Below are positions 16,770 to 26,561 of a stretch of 64,000 nt of DNA, one piece after another. Below the pieces are notes generated by a model. That model worked only from the letters and a program-made list of their open reading frames with translations. It did not search any database and was not told the origin of the DNA. How positions within the stretch are numbered: the first letter of the stretch is position 1; every line of letters starts with the position of its first letter. The stretch is from Kangiella geojedonensis (GTDB taxonomy: Bacteria > Pseudomonadota > Gammaproteobacteria > Enterobacterales > Kangiellaceae): contig NZ_CP010975.1 of NCBI RefSeq assembly GCF_000981765.1, forward strand, positions 186,001 through 250,000, written 5' to 3'. The position numbers and the translations under genes are program-made.

Positions 16770-16932
16770 CCCTATTGCTCTACTCTTGCAACGGAGTAAA
16801 GTTATAGATGTGCAAGGGACGCACGTAAGGAAGACTAGCCGAGGGACTTGGTGAGACAAGGAAGTAGCAGGGAGCACCTTAAAAAGGCATGAGGCCACTC
16901 GAAAATGGGCGGGATTACCGCCCTTTTTCTTT
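16770..16932 (+). ncRNA. Candidate CsrB/RsmZ-type CsrA-binding small RNA
   Basis: About 160 bases between dapB and carA carry at least six GGA motifs (16793, 16817, 16829, 16844, 16860, 16871) in contexts such as ACGGA, AGGGA and AAGGA, and a seventh in the terminator loop. Several sit in hairpin loops: ATGTGC-AAGGGAC-GCACGT (16808-16826) and CCGAG-GGA-CTTGG (16839-16851). A strong terminator ends it. Repeated loop GGA motifs plus terminator are the hallmark of RNAs that sequester CsrA/RsmA. The 5' end is a guess. Upstream, TAAGAGATTCGCTATA (16612-16627) weakly resembles a GacA/UvrY site. Confidence 0.55.
16907..16932 (+). terminator. Intrinsic terminator of the candidate small RNA
   Basis: GGGCGG (16907-16912) pairs with CCGCCC (16918-16923), followed by TTTTTCTTTT. 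It ends a transcript before carA, so carA needs its own promoter in 16935-17130; I could not single one out. Confidence 0.9.
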
Positions 16933-17088
16933 TGTATTCTCATTAAAGCCAAACATCTTGTCATTTAGTGGATTTTTTAAGCCCAGATCATGTAATTGTT
17001 GATGAAGACTCATGGACATAAAATGAGTGTTCCCTTACAATATAGGGAATTTGCCAAATTTTTGTCTTTTTGTGAAAAATGTGCGGAG

Positions 17089-17101
17089 TCATTATTAATG
17101 A
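17089..17101. promoter_or_regulatory. Small palindrome upstream of carA, possible operator
   Basis: TCATTA-T-TAATGA is a perfect 13-base palindrome 36 bases before the carA start. It vaguely resembles one arginine-repressor box arm (TGAAT/ATTCA spacing), which would fit carAB regulation in other bacteria, but the match is too weak to name. Confidence 0.25.
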
Positions 17102-17137
17102 ATCCGATTTTTTTGCGCCTAAAAAACGGAGGTTTCT

Positions 17138-18298
17138 TTGCCAACACAAGAGTCTCAGCAGCTACTTTCAAGTCTGCAGCCCGCCATTTTAGTTCTCGAA
17201 GACGGTAGCGTGTTCCATGGTTCATCAATTGGTTTTGATGGGCAAGCTATCGGAGAGGTGGTCTTTAACACAGCCATGACTGGCTACCAAGAGATATTAA
17301 CTGACCCATCTTACGCCAAGCAGATAGTCACGCTAACGTACCCTCATATTGGTAACACCGGAATCAACAGTGAAGATGTTGAGTCTGACCAAGTCTGGGC
17401 CGAAGGTTTGATTATTCGTGATTTACCGTTGCTGCACAGCAACTGGCGCAGCGAAGAGTCATTAAGTGATTATCTAAAACGCACAAAGAAAGTCGCGATT
17501 GCTGATATCGATACACGCCGCTTGACTCGAATTTTGAGAGATAAAGGTGCTCAGAGTGGGTGTATTATCGCAGGTGACATTGATGAAGCGAAAGCTCTAG
17601 AGCTTGCCAAAGGCTTCCCCGGCCTGAAAGGTATGGACCTAGCGAAAGAGGTCTGCACCAAGGAGCAATACGATTGGAATCAAACCAGCTGGGATCTCGT
17701 CGATGGTTATGGCGAGAGACAAGAGTCTAAGTTCAAAGTTGTGGCTTTCGATTACGGCGTGAAGAAGAACATTCTACGCATGTTAGCGGACCGCGGTTGT
17801 GACTTAACGGTTGTGCCAGCGCAAACTCCAGCGAAAGATGTCTTAGCGATGAATCCGGATGGGATTTTCTTATCCAATGGCCCCGGTGATCCAGAACCAT
17901 GTGATTACGCAATTAAGGCGATTCAAGATATTTTAGAAACTGACATTCCAGTATTTGGTATTTGTCTAGGGCATCAGTTGTTAGCCCTAGCGAGTGGCGC
18001 GAAAAGTATCAAAATGAAATTCGGTCATCATGGTGCAAACCATCCAGTGAAAACACTGGAAAGTGACCGCGTTATGATTACTAGCCAAAACCATGGTTTT
18101 GCGGTTGACGAAGCAACATTGCCGGATAATTTGAAGGCTACACACCGTTCTTTGTTTGACGGTTCTCTACAAGGTATTCATCGTACCGATAAGCCTGCAT
18201 TCAGCTTCCAGGGCCACCCTGAAGCAAGCCCAGGTCCAAACGATGCATCGCCCTTGTTCGATCATTTCATTGAGTTAATGGAACAAGCTAAAGCCTAG
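17138..18298 (+). CDS. carA: Carbamoyl-phosphate synthase small subunit
   Basis: A 386-residue glutaminase subunit that feeds ammonia to CarB for arginine and pyrimidine synthesis. N-terminal domain [18 protein letters not shown]...[17 protein letters not shown]; class I glutamine amidotransferase domain with nucleophile Cys in [11 protein letters not shown] and the His/Glu pair in GHPEAS. The start is TTG, 7 bases after GGAGG; it gives a dozen extra residues before the conserved LVLEDG compared with E. coli. carB follows after 14 bases. Confidence 0.96.
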   Translation: MPTQESQQLLSSLQPAILVLEDGSVFHGSSIGFDGQAIGEVVFNTAMTGYQEILTDPSYAKQIVTLTYPHIGNTGINSEDVESDQVWAEGLIIRDLPLLHSNWRSEESLSDYLKRTKKVAIADIDTRRLTRILRDKGAQSGCIIAGDIDEAKALELAKGFPGLKGMDLAKEVCTKEQYDWNQTSWDLVDGYGERQESKFKVVAFDYGVKKNILRMLADRGCDLTVVPAQTPAKDVLAMNPDGIFLSNGPGDPEPCDYAIKAIQDILETDIPVFGICLGHQLLALASGAKSIKMKFGHHGANHPVKTLESDRVMITSQNHGFAVDEATLPDNLKATHRSLFDGSLQGIHRTDKPAFSFQGHPEASPGPNDASPLFDHFIELMEQAKA

Positions 18299-18312
18299 GA
18301 GAGAAAAAGAAT

Positions 18313-21300
18313 ATGCCAAAACGTACTGATATAAAAAGCATCTTAATTTTAGGCGCTGGCCCAATCATCATCGGTCAGGCTTGTGAGTTCGACTATTCAG
18401 GTGCACAAGCGTGTAAAGCGCTTCGAGAAGAGGGTTATCGAGTTATTTTGGTTAACTCGAATCCTGCGACGATTATGACTGACCCTAACATGGCTGATGC
18501 AACTTATATCGAGCCAATTGAGTGGGAAGTTGTTTCTAAAATCATTGAAAAAGAAAAGCCGGACGCGATTCTTCCAACCATGGGTGGCCAGACAGCACTG
18601 AACTGTGCACTAGATTTGGCTTCTCGCGGCGTGCTTGAAATTCATGGCGTCGAGATGATCGGTGCAAACCGCGAGGCGATTGATAAAGCAGAAGATCGTG
18701 AGTTATTCGCTAAATCGATGGCTAAGATTGGCTTAGACCAGCCACGTCAAGATATTGCACGTAGCCTTGAAGATGCGTGGAAAGTACAGAAAGAAGTCGG
18801 CTTCCCTTGTATTATCCGTCCATCGTTCACAATGGGTGGTACAGGTGGTGGTATCGCTTATAACAAAGAAGAATTCGAAGAGTTGTGTGCTCGTGGTTTA
18901 GATTTGTCGCCAACTAACGAGTTATTGATTGATGAGTCATTGATTGGTTGGAAAGAGTACGAGATGGAAGTTGTTCGTGATAAGAATGATAACTGTATCA
19001 TTATCTGCTCTATCGAAAACTTTGACCCAATGGGCGTGCACACGGGCGACTCGATTACCGTAGCGCCAGCGCAGACGTTGACTGATAAAGAATATCAACG
19101 CATGCGTGATGCTTCATTGGCGGTATTGCGCGAGATTGGTGTTGAAACGGGTGGTTCAAACGTTCAGTTTGCGATTAACCCTGACAATGGTCGTATGACG
19201 ATTATTGAAATGAACCCACGTGTGTCGCGTTCATCAGCGCTAGCATCTAAAGCGACTGGTTTCCCAATTGCGAAGGTTGCTGCAAAGCTTGCTGTCGGCT
19301 ATACGCTGGATGAGCTTCAGAACGAAATCACTGGTGGTAAAACGCCTGCGTCGTTCGAGCCAAGCATCGATTATGTGGTCACGAAAATTCCTCGTTTCAA
19401 CTTCGAGAAATTCCCGAATACTGATGCAACTTTGACCACACAAATGAAGTCTGTGGGCGAAGTGATGGCAATTGGCCGTACCTTCCAAGAGTCGGTTCAA
19501 AAAGCATTACGTGGATTAGAAGTTGGTTCATCGGGTTTTGAACCAAAACTTGAAGACGATAATGAAGAATGGGTTGATACGTTACGCCAAAACTTACGGG
19601 TGCCTGGTACTGATCGTATCTGGTATATCGGAGATGCTTTCCGTAAAGGCTGGTCGATTGACGATGTTTTTGATCTAACCGGTATCGACCGTTGGTTCTT
19701 GGTTCAAATCGAAGAAATTATTAAGATTGAAGAAATGCTGCATGGTAAGTCTCTATCTGACCTGGACGAGCATTTGTTACGTCAAGTGAAGCGCAAAGGC
19801 TTCTCTGACGAGCGCTTGGCAGATATTTTTGCCTGCCGCGAAAAAGAAATTCGTAAATTACGTAAAAAGCTTGGCGTGATGCCAGTCTACAAGCGAGTTG
19901 ATACCTGTGCTGCTGAGTTTGCTACCAGCACGGCTTACATGTACTCAACCTACGAAGAGGAATGTGAAGCGAATCCGTCGGATCGAGAAAAGATCATGAT
20001 TCTTGGTGGCGGTCCTAACCGTATTGGTCAAGGGATTGAGTTCGATTATTGTTGTGTACACGCTGCCTTTGCGATGCGCGATGATGGTTATGAAACCATT
20101 ATGATCAACTGTAACCCAGAAACCGTCTCTACGGACTTCGATACATCAGATCGCTTGTATTTTGAGCCACTGACGTTGGAAGATGTTTTGGCAGTAGTGG
20201 ATGTTGAAAAGCCTAAAGGCGTGATTGTTCATTACGGTGGGCAAACGCCACTTAAATTAGCTCGTGAGTTGGAAGCCGCGGGCGTACCAATTATTGGCAC
20301 CTCACCTGACGCAATTGACCGCGCTGAAGACCGTGAGCGTTTCCAACGTGCAATTGACCGTTTGGGCTTGTTGCAGCCGCCAAACCGCACGGCGCGTAAT
20401 TTAGAAGAAGGCGTACGCCTTGCCGAAGAAATAGGTTACCCGTTGGTGGTACGTCCTTCGTACGTACTGGGTGGTCGCGCTATGGAGATTGTCTATAACG
20501 AAGACGAATTACGACGTTATATGAATGATGCGGTTAGCGTATCTAATGAGTCGCCGGTATTACTCGATCGCTTCCTTGATGATGCGATTGAGGTGGATGT
20601 TGATGCTATCTTTGATGGCGAACAAATCCTAATTGGTGGTGTCATGGAGCATATTGAGCAAGCGGGCGTTCACTCAGGTGACTCGGCATGTTCGATTCCG
20701 CCATTTAGCTTAAGCAAAGAAGTTCAAGACGAAATGCGTCACCAGATGTTAAAGATGGCTAAAGAGCTTCAAGTTAGAGGCTTGATGAATACTCAGTTCG
20801 CCATCCAGGGTGATAAGATCTTCATTCTTGAAGTGAATCCACGAGCATCGCGTACGGTTCCGTTTGTGTCAAAAGCTACCGGTACACCTTTAGCAAAAGT
20901 TGCTGCGTCCGTAATGGCTGGCAAAACGTTGGAAGAAATCGGTTATACACAAGAAGTTATTCCAACCTACTACTCGGTAAAAGAGCCGGTGTTCCCGTTC
21001 AATAAGTTCCCAGGTTCGGATCCAATTCTAGGGCCTGAAATGAAATCAACGGGTGAAGCCATGGGCGTCGGTAAAACCTTTGGTGATGCTTTCTATAAAG
21101 CAAAACTTGGCGGTGCCAGTGGACAAATCGTTCCATTAGCTGGGCGTGCAATTATTAGTGTACGTGAAGCTGACCGAGCAGGCTTGGTTGGTGTGGCTAA
21201 GAAGCTGGTTGAGCAAGGCTTTGAACTGATGGCCACTAGCGGTACTGCGCGCGCTATCCGTGAGGCAGGCATTCCGTGCCAACGTATTAACAAAATGTTT

Positions 21301-21543
21301 GAAGGTCGCCCACATATTGTGGACTACATCAAGAATGGTGAGGTAGACTATATCGTTAATACGACAGAAGGTAAGCAAGCTATTGCTGACTCATTCTTGA
21401 TACGTCGTAGTGCTTTACAACATAAAGTTCCTTACACCACAACATTAGCTGGTGCTGTGGCTTCTTGTGCCGCCATGAAGGAACATACTCGTAGCACTAT
21501 TAATTCTGTTCAGGAATTACATAAACAGGTAAAAGCGGTATGA
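18313..21543 (+). CDS. carB: Carbamoyl-phosphate synthase large subunit
   Basis: A 1076-residue enzyme with two homologous ATP-grasp halves ([20 protein letters not shown] and [20 protein letters not shown] begin their respective pre-ATP domains), an oligomerisation segment between them, and a C-terminal MGS-type allosteric domain (about 940-1070, [10 protein letters not shown]...[13 protein letters not shown]). It makes carbamoyl phosphate together with CarA. Length is typical. Its stop codon overlaps the greA start (ATGA), so greA is translationally coupled. Confidence 0.98.
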   Translation: MPKRTDIKSILILGAGPIIIGQACEFDYSGAQACKALREEGYRVILVNSNPATIMTDPNMADATYIEPIEWEVVSKIIEKEKPDAILPTMGGQTALNCALDLASRGVLEIHGVEMIGANREAIDKAEDRELFAKSMAKIGLDQPRQDIARSLEDAWKVQKEVGFPCIIRPSFTMGGTGGGIAYNKEEFEELCARGLDLSPTNELLIDESLIGWKEYEMEVVRDKNDNCIIICSIENFDPMGVHTGDSITVAPAQTLTDKEYQRMRDASLAVLREIGVETGGSNVQFAINPDNGRMTIIEMNPRVSRSSALASKATGFPIAKVAAKLAVGYTLDELQNEITGGKTPASFEPSIDYVVTKIPRFNFEKFPNTDATLTTQMKSVGEVMAIGRTFQESVQKALRGLEVGSSGFEPKLEDDNEEWVDTLRQNLRVPGTDRIWYIGDAFRKGWSIDDVFDLTGIDRWFLVQIEEIIKIEEMLHGKSLSDLDEHLLRQVKRKGFSDERLADIFACREKEIRKLRKKLGVMPVYKRVDTCAAEFATSTAYMYSTYEEECEANPSDREKIMILGGGPNRIGQGIEFDYCCVHAAFAMRDDGYETIMINCNPETVSTDFDTSDRLYFEPLTLEDVLAVVDVEKPKGVIVHYGGQTPLKLARELEAAGVPIIGTSPDAIDRAEDRERFQRAIDRLGLLQPPNRTARNLEEGVRLAEEIGYPLVVRPSYVLGGRAMEIVYNEDELRRYMNDAVSVSNESPVLLDRFLDDAIEVDVDAIFDGEQILIGGVMEHIEQAGVHSGDSACSIPPFSLSKEVQDEMRHQMLKMAKELQVRGLMNTQFAIQGDKIFILEVNPRASRTVPFVSKATGTPLAKVAASVMAGKTLEEIGYTQEVIPTYYSVKEPVFPFNKFPGSDPILGPEMKSTGEAMGVGKTFGDAFYKAKLGGASGQIVPLAGRAIISVREADRAGLVGVAKKLVEQGFELMATSGTARAIREAGIPCQRINKMFEGRPHIVDYIKNGEVDYIVNTTEGKQAIADSFLIRRSALQHKVPYTTTLAGAVASCAAMKEHTRSTINSVQELHKQVKAV

Positions 21544-22022
21544 ATAGAGTTCCGATGACTGCAGCTGGCGCAGAACAGTTGCAGGAAGAGTTGAATGATC
21601 TGAAAAAAGTGCAGCGTCCAAGAGTGGTCGCTGCCATTGCTGAAGCGCGTGAACACGGTGACTTGAAAGAGAACGCTGAGTATCATGCCGCTCGTGAGCA
21701 GCAGGGTTTTATTGAAGGCCGCATTCAAGAAATTGAAGCAAAGCTTTCTAACTCGCAGATCGTTGATATCAGCAAAATCACCAACACTGGAAAAGTGATT
21801 TTTGGCTCAACCGTAGTTTTAATTAACTTGGAAGACGGAAAAGACACTGAAGTTCGTTACCAAATTGTTGGTGATGATGAAGCTGATATTAAGCAAAACA
21901 AGCTCTCGATCAACTCGCCAATTGCACGTGGTTTGATCGGAAAGGAAGAAGGCGATATTGCTGATATTCAAACTCCAGGCGGAAAAGTGGAGTATGAAGT
22001 CGCCGAAGTGCTTTATATCTAG
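21540..22022 (+). CDS. greA: Transcript cleavage factor GreA
   Basis: A 160-residue factor that rescues backtracked RNA polymerase. The N-terminal coiled coil has the catalytic acidic tip ([20 protein letters not shown]) and the C-terminal FKBP-like domain ends in [17 protein letters not shown]. It overlaps carB by 4 bases and is closed by a terminator. carB-greA adjacency also occurs in Pseudomonas. Confidence 0.97.
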   Translation: MNRVPMTAAGAEQLQEELNDLKKVQRPRVVAAIAEAREHGDLKENAEYHAAREQQGFIEGRIQEIEAKLSNSQIVDISKITNTGKVIFGSTVVLINLEDGKDTEVRYQIVGDDEADIKQNKLSINSPIARGLIGKEEGDIADIQTPGGKVEYEVAEVLYI

Positions 22023-22039
22023 ATAGAAGCAGTTAGTGA

Positions 22040-22064
22040 AAAAGGGCCCTAGTGGCCCTTTTTT
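22040..22064 (+). terminator. Intrinsic terminator of carAB-greA
   Basis: AAAAGGGCC (22040-22048) pairs exactly with GGCCCTTTT (22054-22062), T-run to 22064. Confidence 0.93.
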
Positions 22065-22122
22065 GTTTTAGGTTAAAGTTTTATTTACATTATTTTCACA
22101 ATGGAGGTATAAAATAAGGACT

Positions 22123-23073
22123 ATGAATAAAATACCGATAGCTATTAGCTCTTGCCTACTAGGAAACAAAGTCCGTTTCGACGCTGGGCACAAGCAATCT
22201 AAATACTGTTTAAATACCTTAAGCGACTGGTTTGAGTATCAACCAATCTGTCCTGAGATGGGTATAGGCATGCCTGCACCTCGACCGCCAATACGATTAA
22301 TTGAGGATGATGATAAAGAGATCAGAGTCGTTCAGGTCGATGATCACTCATACGATGTTACGGATGAACTCAAAGCATTTGCTAAAGAAAAGCTAAATGA
22401 ACTAGATGATGTGTGTGGGTATATAGTGATACGTAATTCGCCTAGTTGTGGCATGGAGCGAGTGAAGGTGTATCACCAAAATGGTAACCCAGCTGGTCGT
22501 TCGGATCGAGGTGTCTATATCAATGAGATCATGAATGAGCGTCCTGAGTTACCAGTAGAAGAAGAAGGTCGTTTGCAAGATCCTAAACTTAGGGAAAACT
22601 TCATTACTAGGGTGTTTGCTTACCAGGATTTTAAAGATCAGGTCAAAGTATCGCCTTCGGTTGATGCTCTAGTGAAGTTCCATAGTCGCTACAAATATTT
22701 AGTGATGGCTCACAGTTATGCAGGATATAAAAAGCTTGGGAGACTGGTGGCAAATAACGATGGATTAGAACTTGATGAGTTAGTGATTACTTACGAAAAA
22801 GAGCTAATGCAAGTTTTACAGAAGCTAGCTAATGCAAAGTCTCATAGTAACGTGCTATACCATATTTTAGGGTATTTAAAAGAAGACTTAGCACCAGCAG
22901 CGAAGCAAGAACTTATCAATGTTATTGAACAATATCGACAAGGTATAGTGACCTTGATTGCCCCTATTACATTAATTAACCACTACATAAATCAGTATGG
23001 AAATGAGTATATTGCTAAGCAAGCCTACTTAAATCCTCACCCTGTTGAACTTGGTCTGAGGAATTATCTGTAA
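22123..23073 (+). CDS. DUF523/DUF1722 protein (YbgA-type fusion)
   Basis: A 316-residue two-domain protein. DUF523 (about 5-150) has a possible metal-binding cysteine set: SSCLLGNKVRFDAGHK, CPEMGIGMPAPRPPIRL and RNSPSCGMERVKVY. DUF1722/YbgA follows (about 165-310, VDALVKFHSRYKYLVMAHS). Its stop overlaps the start of the photolyase gene by one base, and ybgA-phrB pairing is also known in E. coli, so a link to photoreactivation or light stress is likely, but the activity is unknown. Confidence 0.88.
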   Translation: MNKIPIAISSCLLGNKVRFDAGHKQSKYCLNTLSDWFEYQPICPEMGIGMPAPRPPIRLIEDDDKEIRVVQVDDHSYDVTDELKAFAKEKLNELDDVCGYIVIRNSPSCGMERVKVYHQNGNPAGRSDRGVYINEIMNERPELPVEEEGRLQDPKLRENFITRVFAYQDFKDQVKVSPSVDALVKFHSRYKYLVMAHSYAGYKKLGRLVANNDGLELDELVITYEKELMQVLQKLANAKSHSNVLYHILGYLKEDLAPAAKQELINVIEQYRQGIVTLIAPITLINHYINQYGNEYIAKQAYLNPHPVELGLRNYL

Positions 23074-24446
23074 TGGGCAAGAAGTTGGTATGGTTTCGTC
23101 AAGATTTAAGAGTTAGAGATAATCCTGCATTGCATGAAGCTGCAAACGAGGGTGAGGTTGTGGCTGTTTTCATTGAAGCACAAGAACAACGCAAACAGCA
23201 TCATGAGTCAGCGGCAAAAGTTGGCTTTATCTTTGACACTTTATTGGAGCTCAGAAGTGAACTCAATGAATTAGGTATTCCGTTGCACATCAAGACCTGC
23301 GCGACTTTTACGGATCAAATCAGTGCACTGCAGCAGTGTATCAAAGAGTATGATGCGGACAGTATCTACTTTAATCGCGAGTATCCGGTTAATGAGATGG
23401 AGCGTGACAAGGAGTTAGTGGAAAGGCTTAAGAAGGAAGAAATAGCTGTTCACCAATATGATGGTGACTTGGCGTTAGAACCGAGTTTGGTCAAAAACAA
23501 GCAGGGAGAGCCTTATAAAGTTTTTACACCCTATAAAAAGGCATGGATAGAGATCCATAAGCACTCACCGATAGAGCCGCTTAGCTCACCACATAAACAG
23601 ACGAGTAATATTCATAATCAAGTGACCGAAGATTTTTCACAAGAATACCGACATGATCTCTGGCAAGCGGGAGAAGTTGCTGCTCATGAGCGTTTAAATC
23701 AGTTCTTAGACGGTGTGGATCAGTATAAAGATCAACGAGATATCCCAGCAGTGGCAGGCACGAGCTTTTTGTCTCCATATTTAGCTATGGGATCAATATC
23801 CGCTAAGCAATGCATTCATGCCTTATTAGAGCACTATGATGGAGATGAGCAAAAACTTTATGGAAATACTTGGTTTTCAGAGATTGTGTGGAGAGAGTTT
23901 TATCGACAAATACTGATTGATAATCCGCAGATTGCGAAGCACAAAGCTTTTAATACCAGCGCGAAAGAGGTATGGGTTAATAATAAAGAAGCATTTGAAG
24001 CATGGAAAGAAGGCCGAACTGGCTTTCCTATTATTGATGCAGCGATGCGACAGTTAAACCAAACAGGCTGGATGCATAATCGTTTACGAATGAATGCTGC
24101 TATGTTCTTAAACAAGTTGTGTCTAGTTGATTGGCGCTTGGGAGAAAAATACTTTATGGAAAAGTTAATTGATGGAGATTTTGCTTCTAATAATGGTGGT
24201 TGGCAGTGGTGCTCGTCAACCGGTGCTGATGGTGCACCCTATTTTAGGATTATGAGTCCGCTGTCTCAGTCAAAACGTTTTGATCCAAAAGGAGATTTTA
24301 TTCGAAAGTTGGTCCCAGAGCTTGAAGGATTGGACAATAAGTCCATCCATGAGCCAAGTGTAGAGCAAAGAAAAAAAGTGGGCTATCCTGAACCTGTGAT
24401 TGATTATAAATCAGCAAGAAAAAGAGCGTTAGAGCTACTTAGCTAG
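23073..24446 (+). CDS. phrB: Deoxyribodipyrimidine photolyase
   Basis: A 457-residue flavoprotein that repairs UV pyrimidine dimers using blue light. The N-terminal antenna domain begins LVWFRQDLRVRDNPALHEA; the C-terminal FAD domain has REFYRQILIDNP, TGFPIIDAAMRQLNQTGWMH and NNGGWQWCSSTGADGAPYF. All conserved tryptophan-containing FAD motifs are present, and length is normal for class I CPD photolyases. It is coupled to the DUF523 gene. Its 3' end overlaps the convergent 24435-24977 gene by 12 bases. Confidence 0.95.
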   Translation: MGKKLVWFRQDLRVRDNPALHEAANEGEVVAVFIEAQEQRKQHHESAAKVGFIFDTLLELRSELNELGIPLHIKTCATFTDQISALQQCIKEYDADSIYFNREYPVNEMERDKELVERLKKEEIAVHQYDGDLALEPSLVKNKQGEPYKVFTPYKKAWIEIHKHSPIEPLSSPHKQTSNIHNQVTEDFSQEYRHDLWQAGEVAAHERLNQFLDGVDQYKDQRDIPAVAGTSFLSPYLAMGSISAKQCIHALLEHYDGDEQKLYGNTWFSEIVWREFYRQILIDNPQIAKHKAFNTSAKEVWVNNKEAFEAWKEGRTGFPIIDAAMRQLNQTGWMHNRLRMNAAMFLNKLCLVDWRLGEKYFMEKLIDGDFASNNGGWQWCSSTGADGAPYFRIMSPLSQSKRFDPKGDFIRKLVPELEGLDNKSIHEPSVEQRKKVGYPEPVIDYKSARKRALELLS

Positions 24447-24977
24447 GGTTTTTATCTTTTTAGCTAAATCATTAAATTGACTATCCATCGTTTCTTTGCC
24501 AAACCAGACATTGAGATACTGTGAATGGCAATCTGTATTGGTCATATCATGCAAGTGGTTGTCATTAAGATAAAGCTTTAAACCTTCATCCTGAAATAGA
24601 AAAAGATCATAGTAATCTCCAGCTGAAACATCTTTATAAACACTATTTATAGCTCTAAAGGGTTCACTGCACATATCTAATACATTTGAATTCAGGTTTT
24701 CGTGCAAATACTCATCTGCGCCCTCCGTGAACTGTTGTCCCTCTACCTCTCTTAGGTATGAGAATCGCAATAACTTGGTTTGATTATCAAAAATATGCTC
24801 AGCGGAATCGCAATTTGGGTAATATACACCAACATCAACGATATCAAACCACAGCTTAGAAACTCTTTCTTCAGCACAAAGCTGAAATGCACCTTTTGTA
24901 TGAGAAATGCTTTGTGGCAAATCAGCCATAGCAGTATTAGCTATAGCTGCGAGTAGAGTAAGCGTAGGAATACGCAT
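24435..24977 (-). CDS. Periplasmic chalcone-isomerase-like protein
   Basis: A 180-residue protein with a Sec signal (cut after AMA, about residue 18). The mature part reads like the bacterial chalcone-isomerase-like domain: KLWFDIVDVGVYYPN, KLLRFSYLREVEGQQFTEGADEYL, and near the end LNVWFGKETMDSQFNDL. These proteins are not thought to isomerise flavonoids; related folds bind fatty acids. It touches the next gene by one base (24977), so the two form an operon, divergent from the desaturase operon. A lipid-binding role would fit the context but is inference. Confidence 0.7.
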   Translation of the reverse strand: MRIPTLTLLAAIANTAMADLPQSISHTKGAFQLCAEERVSKLWFDIVDVGVYYPNCDSAEHIFDNQTKLLRFSYLREVEGQQFTEGADEYLHENLNSNVLDMCSEPFRAINSVYKDVSAGDYYDLFLFQDEGLKLYLNDNHLHDMTNTDCHSQYLNVWFGKETMDSQFNDLAKKIKTLAK

Positions 24978-25540
24978 TAGAGGCTGTCTCTAACTTTTCT
25001 GACAAAGTAGCCAATATAAGGGAGGTGTTGATAAAAGCCTTCTGCACCATCCCAATAATCTTGGTGGAGAATCACTTTTCCTTGCTCATTAAAGCGCAGT
25101 TGTGTCATACCAACTGATACTGAGCGAATGTCTCTGCCTTTGGCTGTAAACTCCATAATCATTTTCCAGCGAAGGTAATAATCAGAGTCACTTTTACTCA
25201 CATCTAAAATTTCGACGGTCGTGGTTTTTACATTCTCAGCTGTTTCTTCCATGTAAGGAATTAGTTCATCAATAGTGCGGAATGTTTTAAAAGTGTCGTT
25301 AAAATAGAATGTGTCAGCATAAACTTCACGGATTTTGGCTTCTTTGGCATCAAGGTGGAAGTCTTTAAAAACCAATGAAAAGTGGGATGCGGGATCGGAG
25401 TGTTCACTGGTTGAAGGTATGGTCTCTAAAACCGACAAAAATTCTTCAACACGATCGTTATACATACGGTCTCCTCCTGAAGAGCAGCAGATGATTGTCA
25501 AGCTAAGTGTTAATGCAACTATAAGTTTGAGTAGCTTCAT
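24977..25540 (-). CDS. NTF2-like (SnoaL-fold) secreted protein
   Basis: A 187-residue protein from the ATG at 25540. A longer frame reaches 25615, but only the inner start places a signal peptide (KLLKLIVALTLSLTIICC) at the N-terminus; the lipobox is imperfect, so lipidation is uncertain. The body has NTF2/SnoaL features (FYFNDTFKTFRTIDELIPYM, YYLRWKMIMEFTAKGRDIRS, HQDYWDGAEGFY). Proteins of this type often accompany flavin oxidoreductase, DUF1365 and cyclopropane-synthase genes, as here across the divergent gap. Confidence 0.7.
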   Translation of the reverse strand: MKLLKLIVALTLSLTIICCSSGGDRMYNDRVEEFLSVLETIPSTSEHSDPASHFSLVFKDFHLDAKEAKIREVYADTFYFNDTFKTFRTIDELIPYMEETAENVKTTTVEILDVSKSDSDYYLRWKMIMEFTAKGRDIRSVSVGMTQLRFNEQGKVILHQDYWDGAEGFYQHLPYIGYFVRKVRDSL

Positions 25541-25673
25541 TGTGCTAGTACCTACTTTATGGTGATATAAGAGAATAATAGCTGACACGTCAAATATTTG
25601 TGAAAGACAGTTCACGGGATTTTCACAATTTTAAGCATAACATAGCGGTTACATCATTCTAAGGATTACTACG

Positions 25674-26561
25674 TTGAGACAGTGGTTTGATAACAAAATA
25701 GTAGGCGCTGATTCAGGCGACGAGGTCGACTGGCCTAGAGTAATACCCTATATCTTACTCCATTTGAGCTGTTTATTTGTATTGGTCGTTGGTGTGAGCT
25801 GGATAGCTATTGCAGTATGTGCAGCAAGTTACTTTGTTCGCATGTTTGCTATTACGGCCTTTTACCATCGCTACTTTTCCCATAAAAGTTTTAAAACGAG
25901 TCGTTTCATGCAGGCGATCTTTGGCTTTTTAGGGGCAACTGCAACGCAGCGTGGCCCACTGTGGTGGGCTGCACATCACCGCCATCATCATAAGCATGCA
26001 GATACGGAAAAAGATTCTCACTCGCCACGTGATGGCTTCTTAAGAAGTCACACATTGTGGTTCCTGAACAAGAAGAATTTCGCTACAAATGAAGATCGTG
26101 TTAAGGATTTAGTGAAGTACAAAGAATTGAGGTGGTTGGATCGGTATGACATTGTTCCACCAATTATCTATGCATTCTTGGTATTAATGGTCGGCACCTA
26201 TATTGAACATGTTCATCCCGAACTCGGTGCTACAAAGTGGCAAATATTAATTTGGGGATACTTTGTGTCAACGGTTGTATTATCGCACGTGACATTTTTA
26301 ATTAATTCGCTTGCTCACGTTTGGGGATTCCGTAGCTTTGAGACAAATGATGATAGTCGCAACAATCCATTACTGGCTTTGCTCACTCTGGGGGAGGGCT
26401 GGCATAATAATCATCACCAATTCCCATCATCGGTAAAACAAGGACTAAGGTGGTGGGAGCTTGATATAAGCTACTACCTTTTATTTATGATGGAAAAGCT
26501 AGGTCTGATTTGGGATTTACGAAAGCCCGATGCGGCTAAAATTCAGGAGGAAAGGGTGTGA
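25674..26561 (+). CDS. Acyl-CoA desaturase (stearoyl-CoA 9-desaturase type)
   Basis: A 295-residue membrane di-iron desaturase that puts a cis double bond into fatty acyl chains. The three histidine boxes are intact: HRYFSH (65-70), HRHHH (102-106) and HNNHH (244-248, in GEGWHNNHHQFP). Membrane helices flank them (about 23-62 and 163-210). The start is TTG, after AAGGATT; the first in-frame ATG comes too late (after the first membrane pair). It opens a tightly packed lipid operon and overlaps the next gene by 4 bases. Confidence 0.93.
   Translation: MRQWFDNKIVGADSGDEVDWPRVIPYILLHLSCLFVLVVGVSWIAIAVCAASYFVRMFAITAFYHRYFSHKSFKTSRFMQAIFGFLGATATQRGPLWWAAHHRHHHKHADTEKDSHSPRDGFLRSHTLWFLNKKNFATNEDRVKDLVKYKELRWLDRYDIVPPIIYAFLVLMVGTYIEHVHPELGATKWQILIWGYFVSTVVLSHVTFLINSLAHVWGFRSFETNDDSRNNPLLALLTLGEGWHNNHHQFPSSVKQGLRWWELDISYYLLFMMEKLGLIWDLRKPDAAKIQEERV

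Noticed and set aside
16770-16900. Cyclic-di-GMP (GEMM) riboswitch, because of GGGACGCA and a later AGTAGCAGGGAGCACC
   Set aside because: The GCAAA-CC and AAGCC parts of the GEMM consensus are missing, and the terminator cuts it off from carA.
16662-16964. 100-codon minus-strand frame in the dapB-carA gap
   Set aside because: No ribosome site or domain features; the same bases are better explained by a GGA-rich small RNA with terminator on the plus strand.
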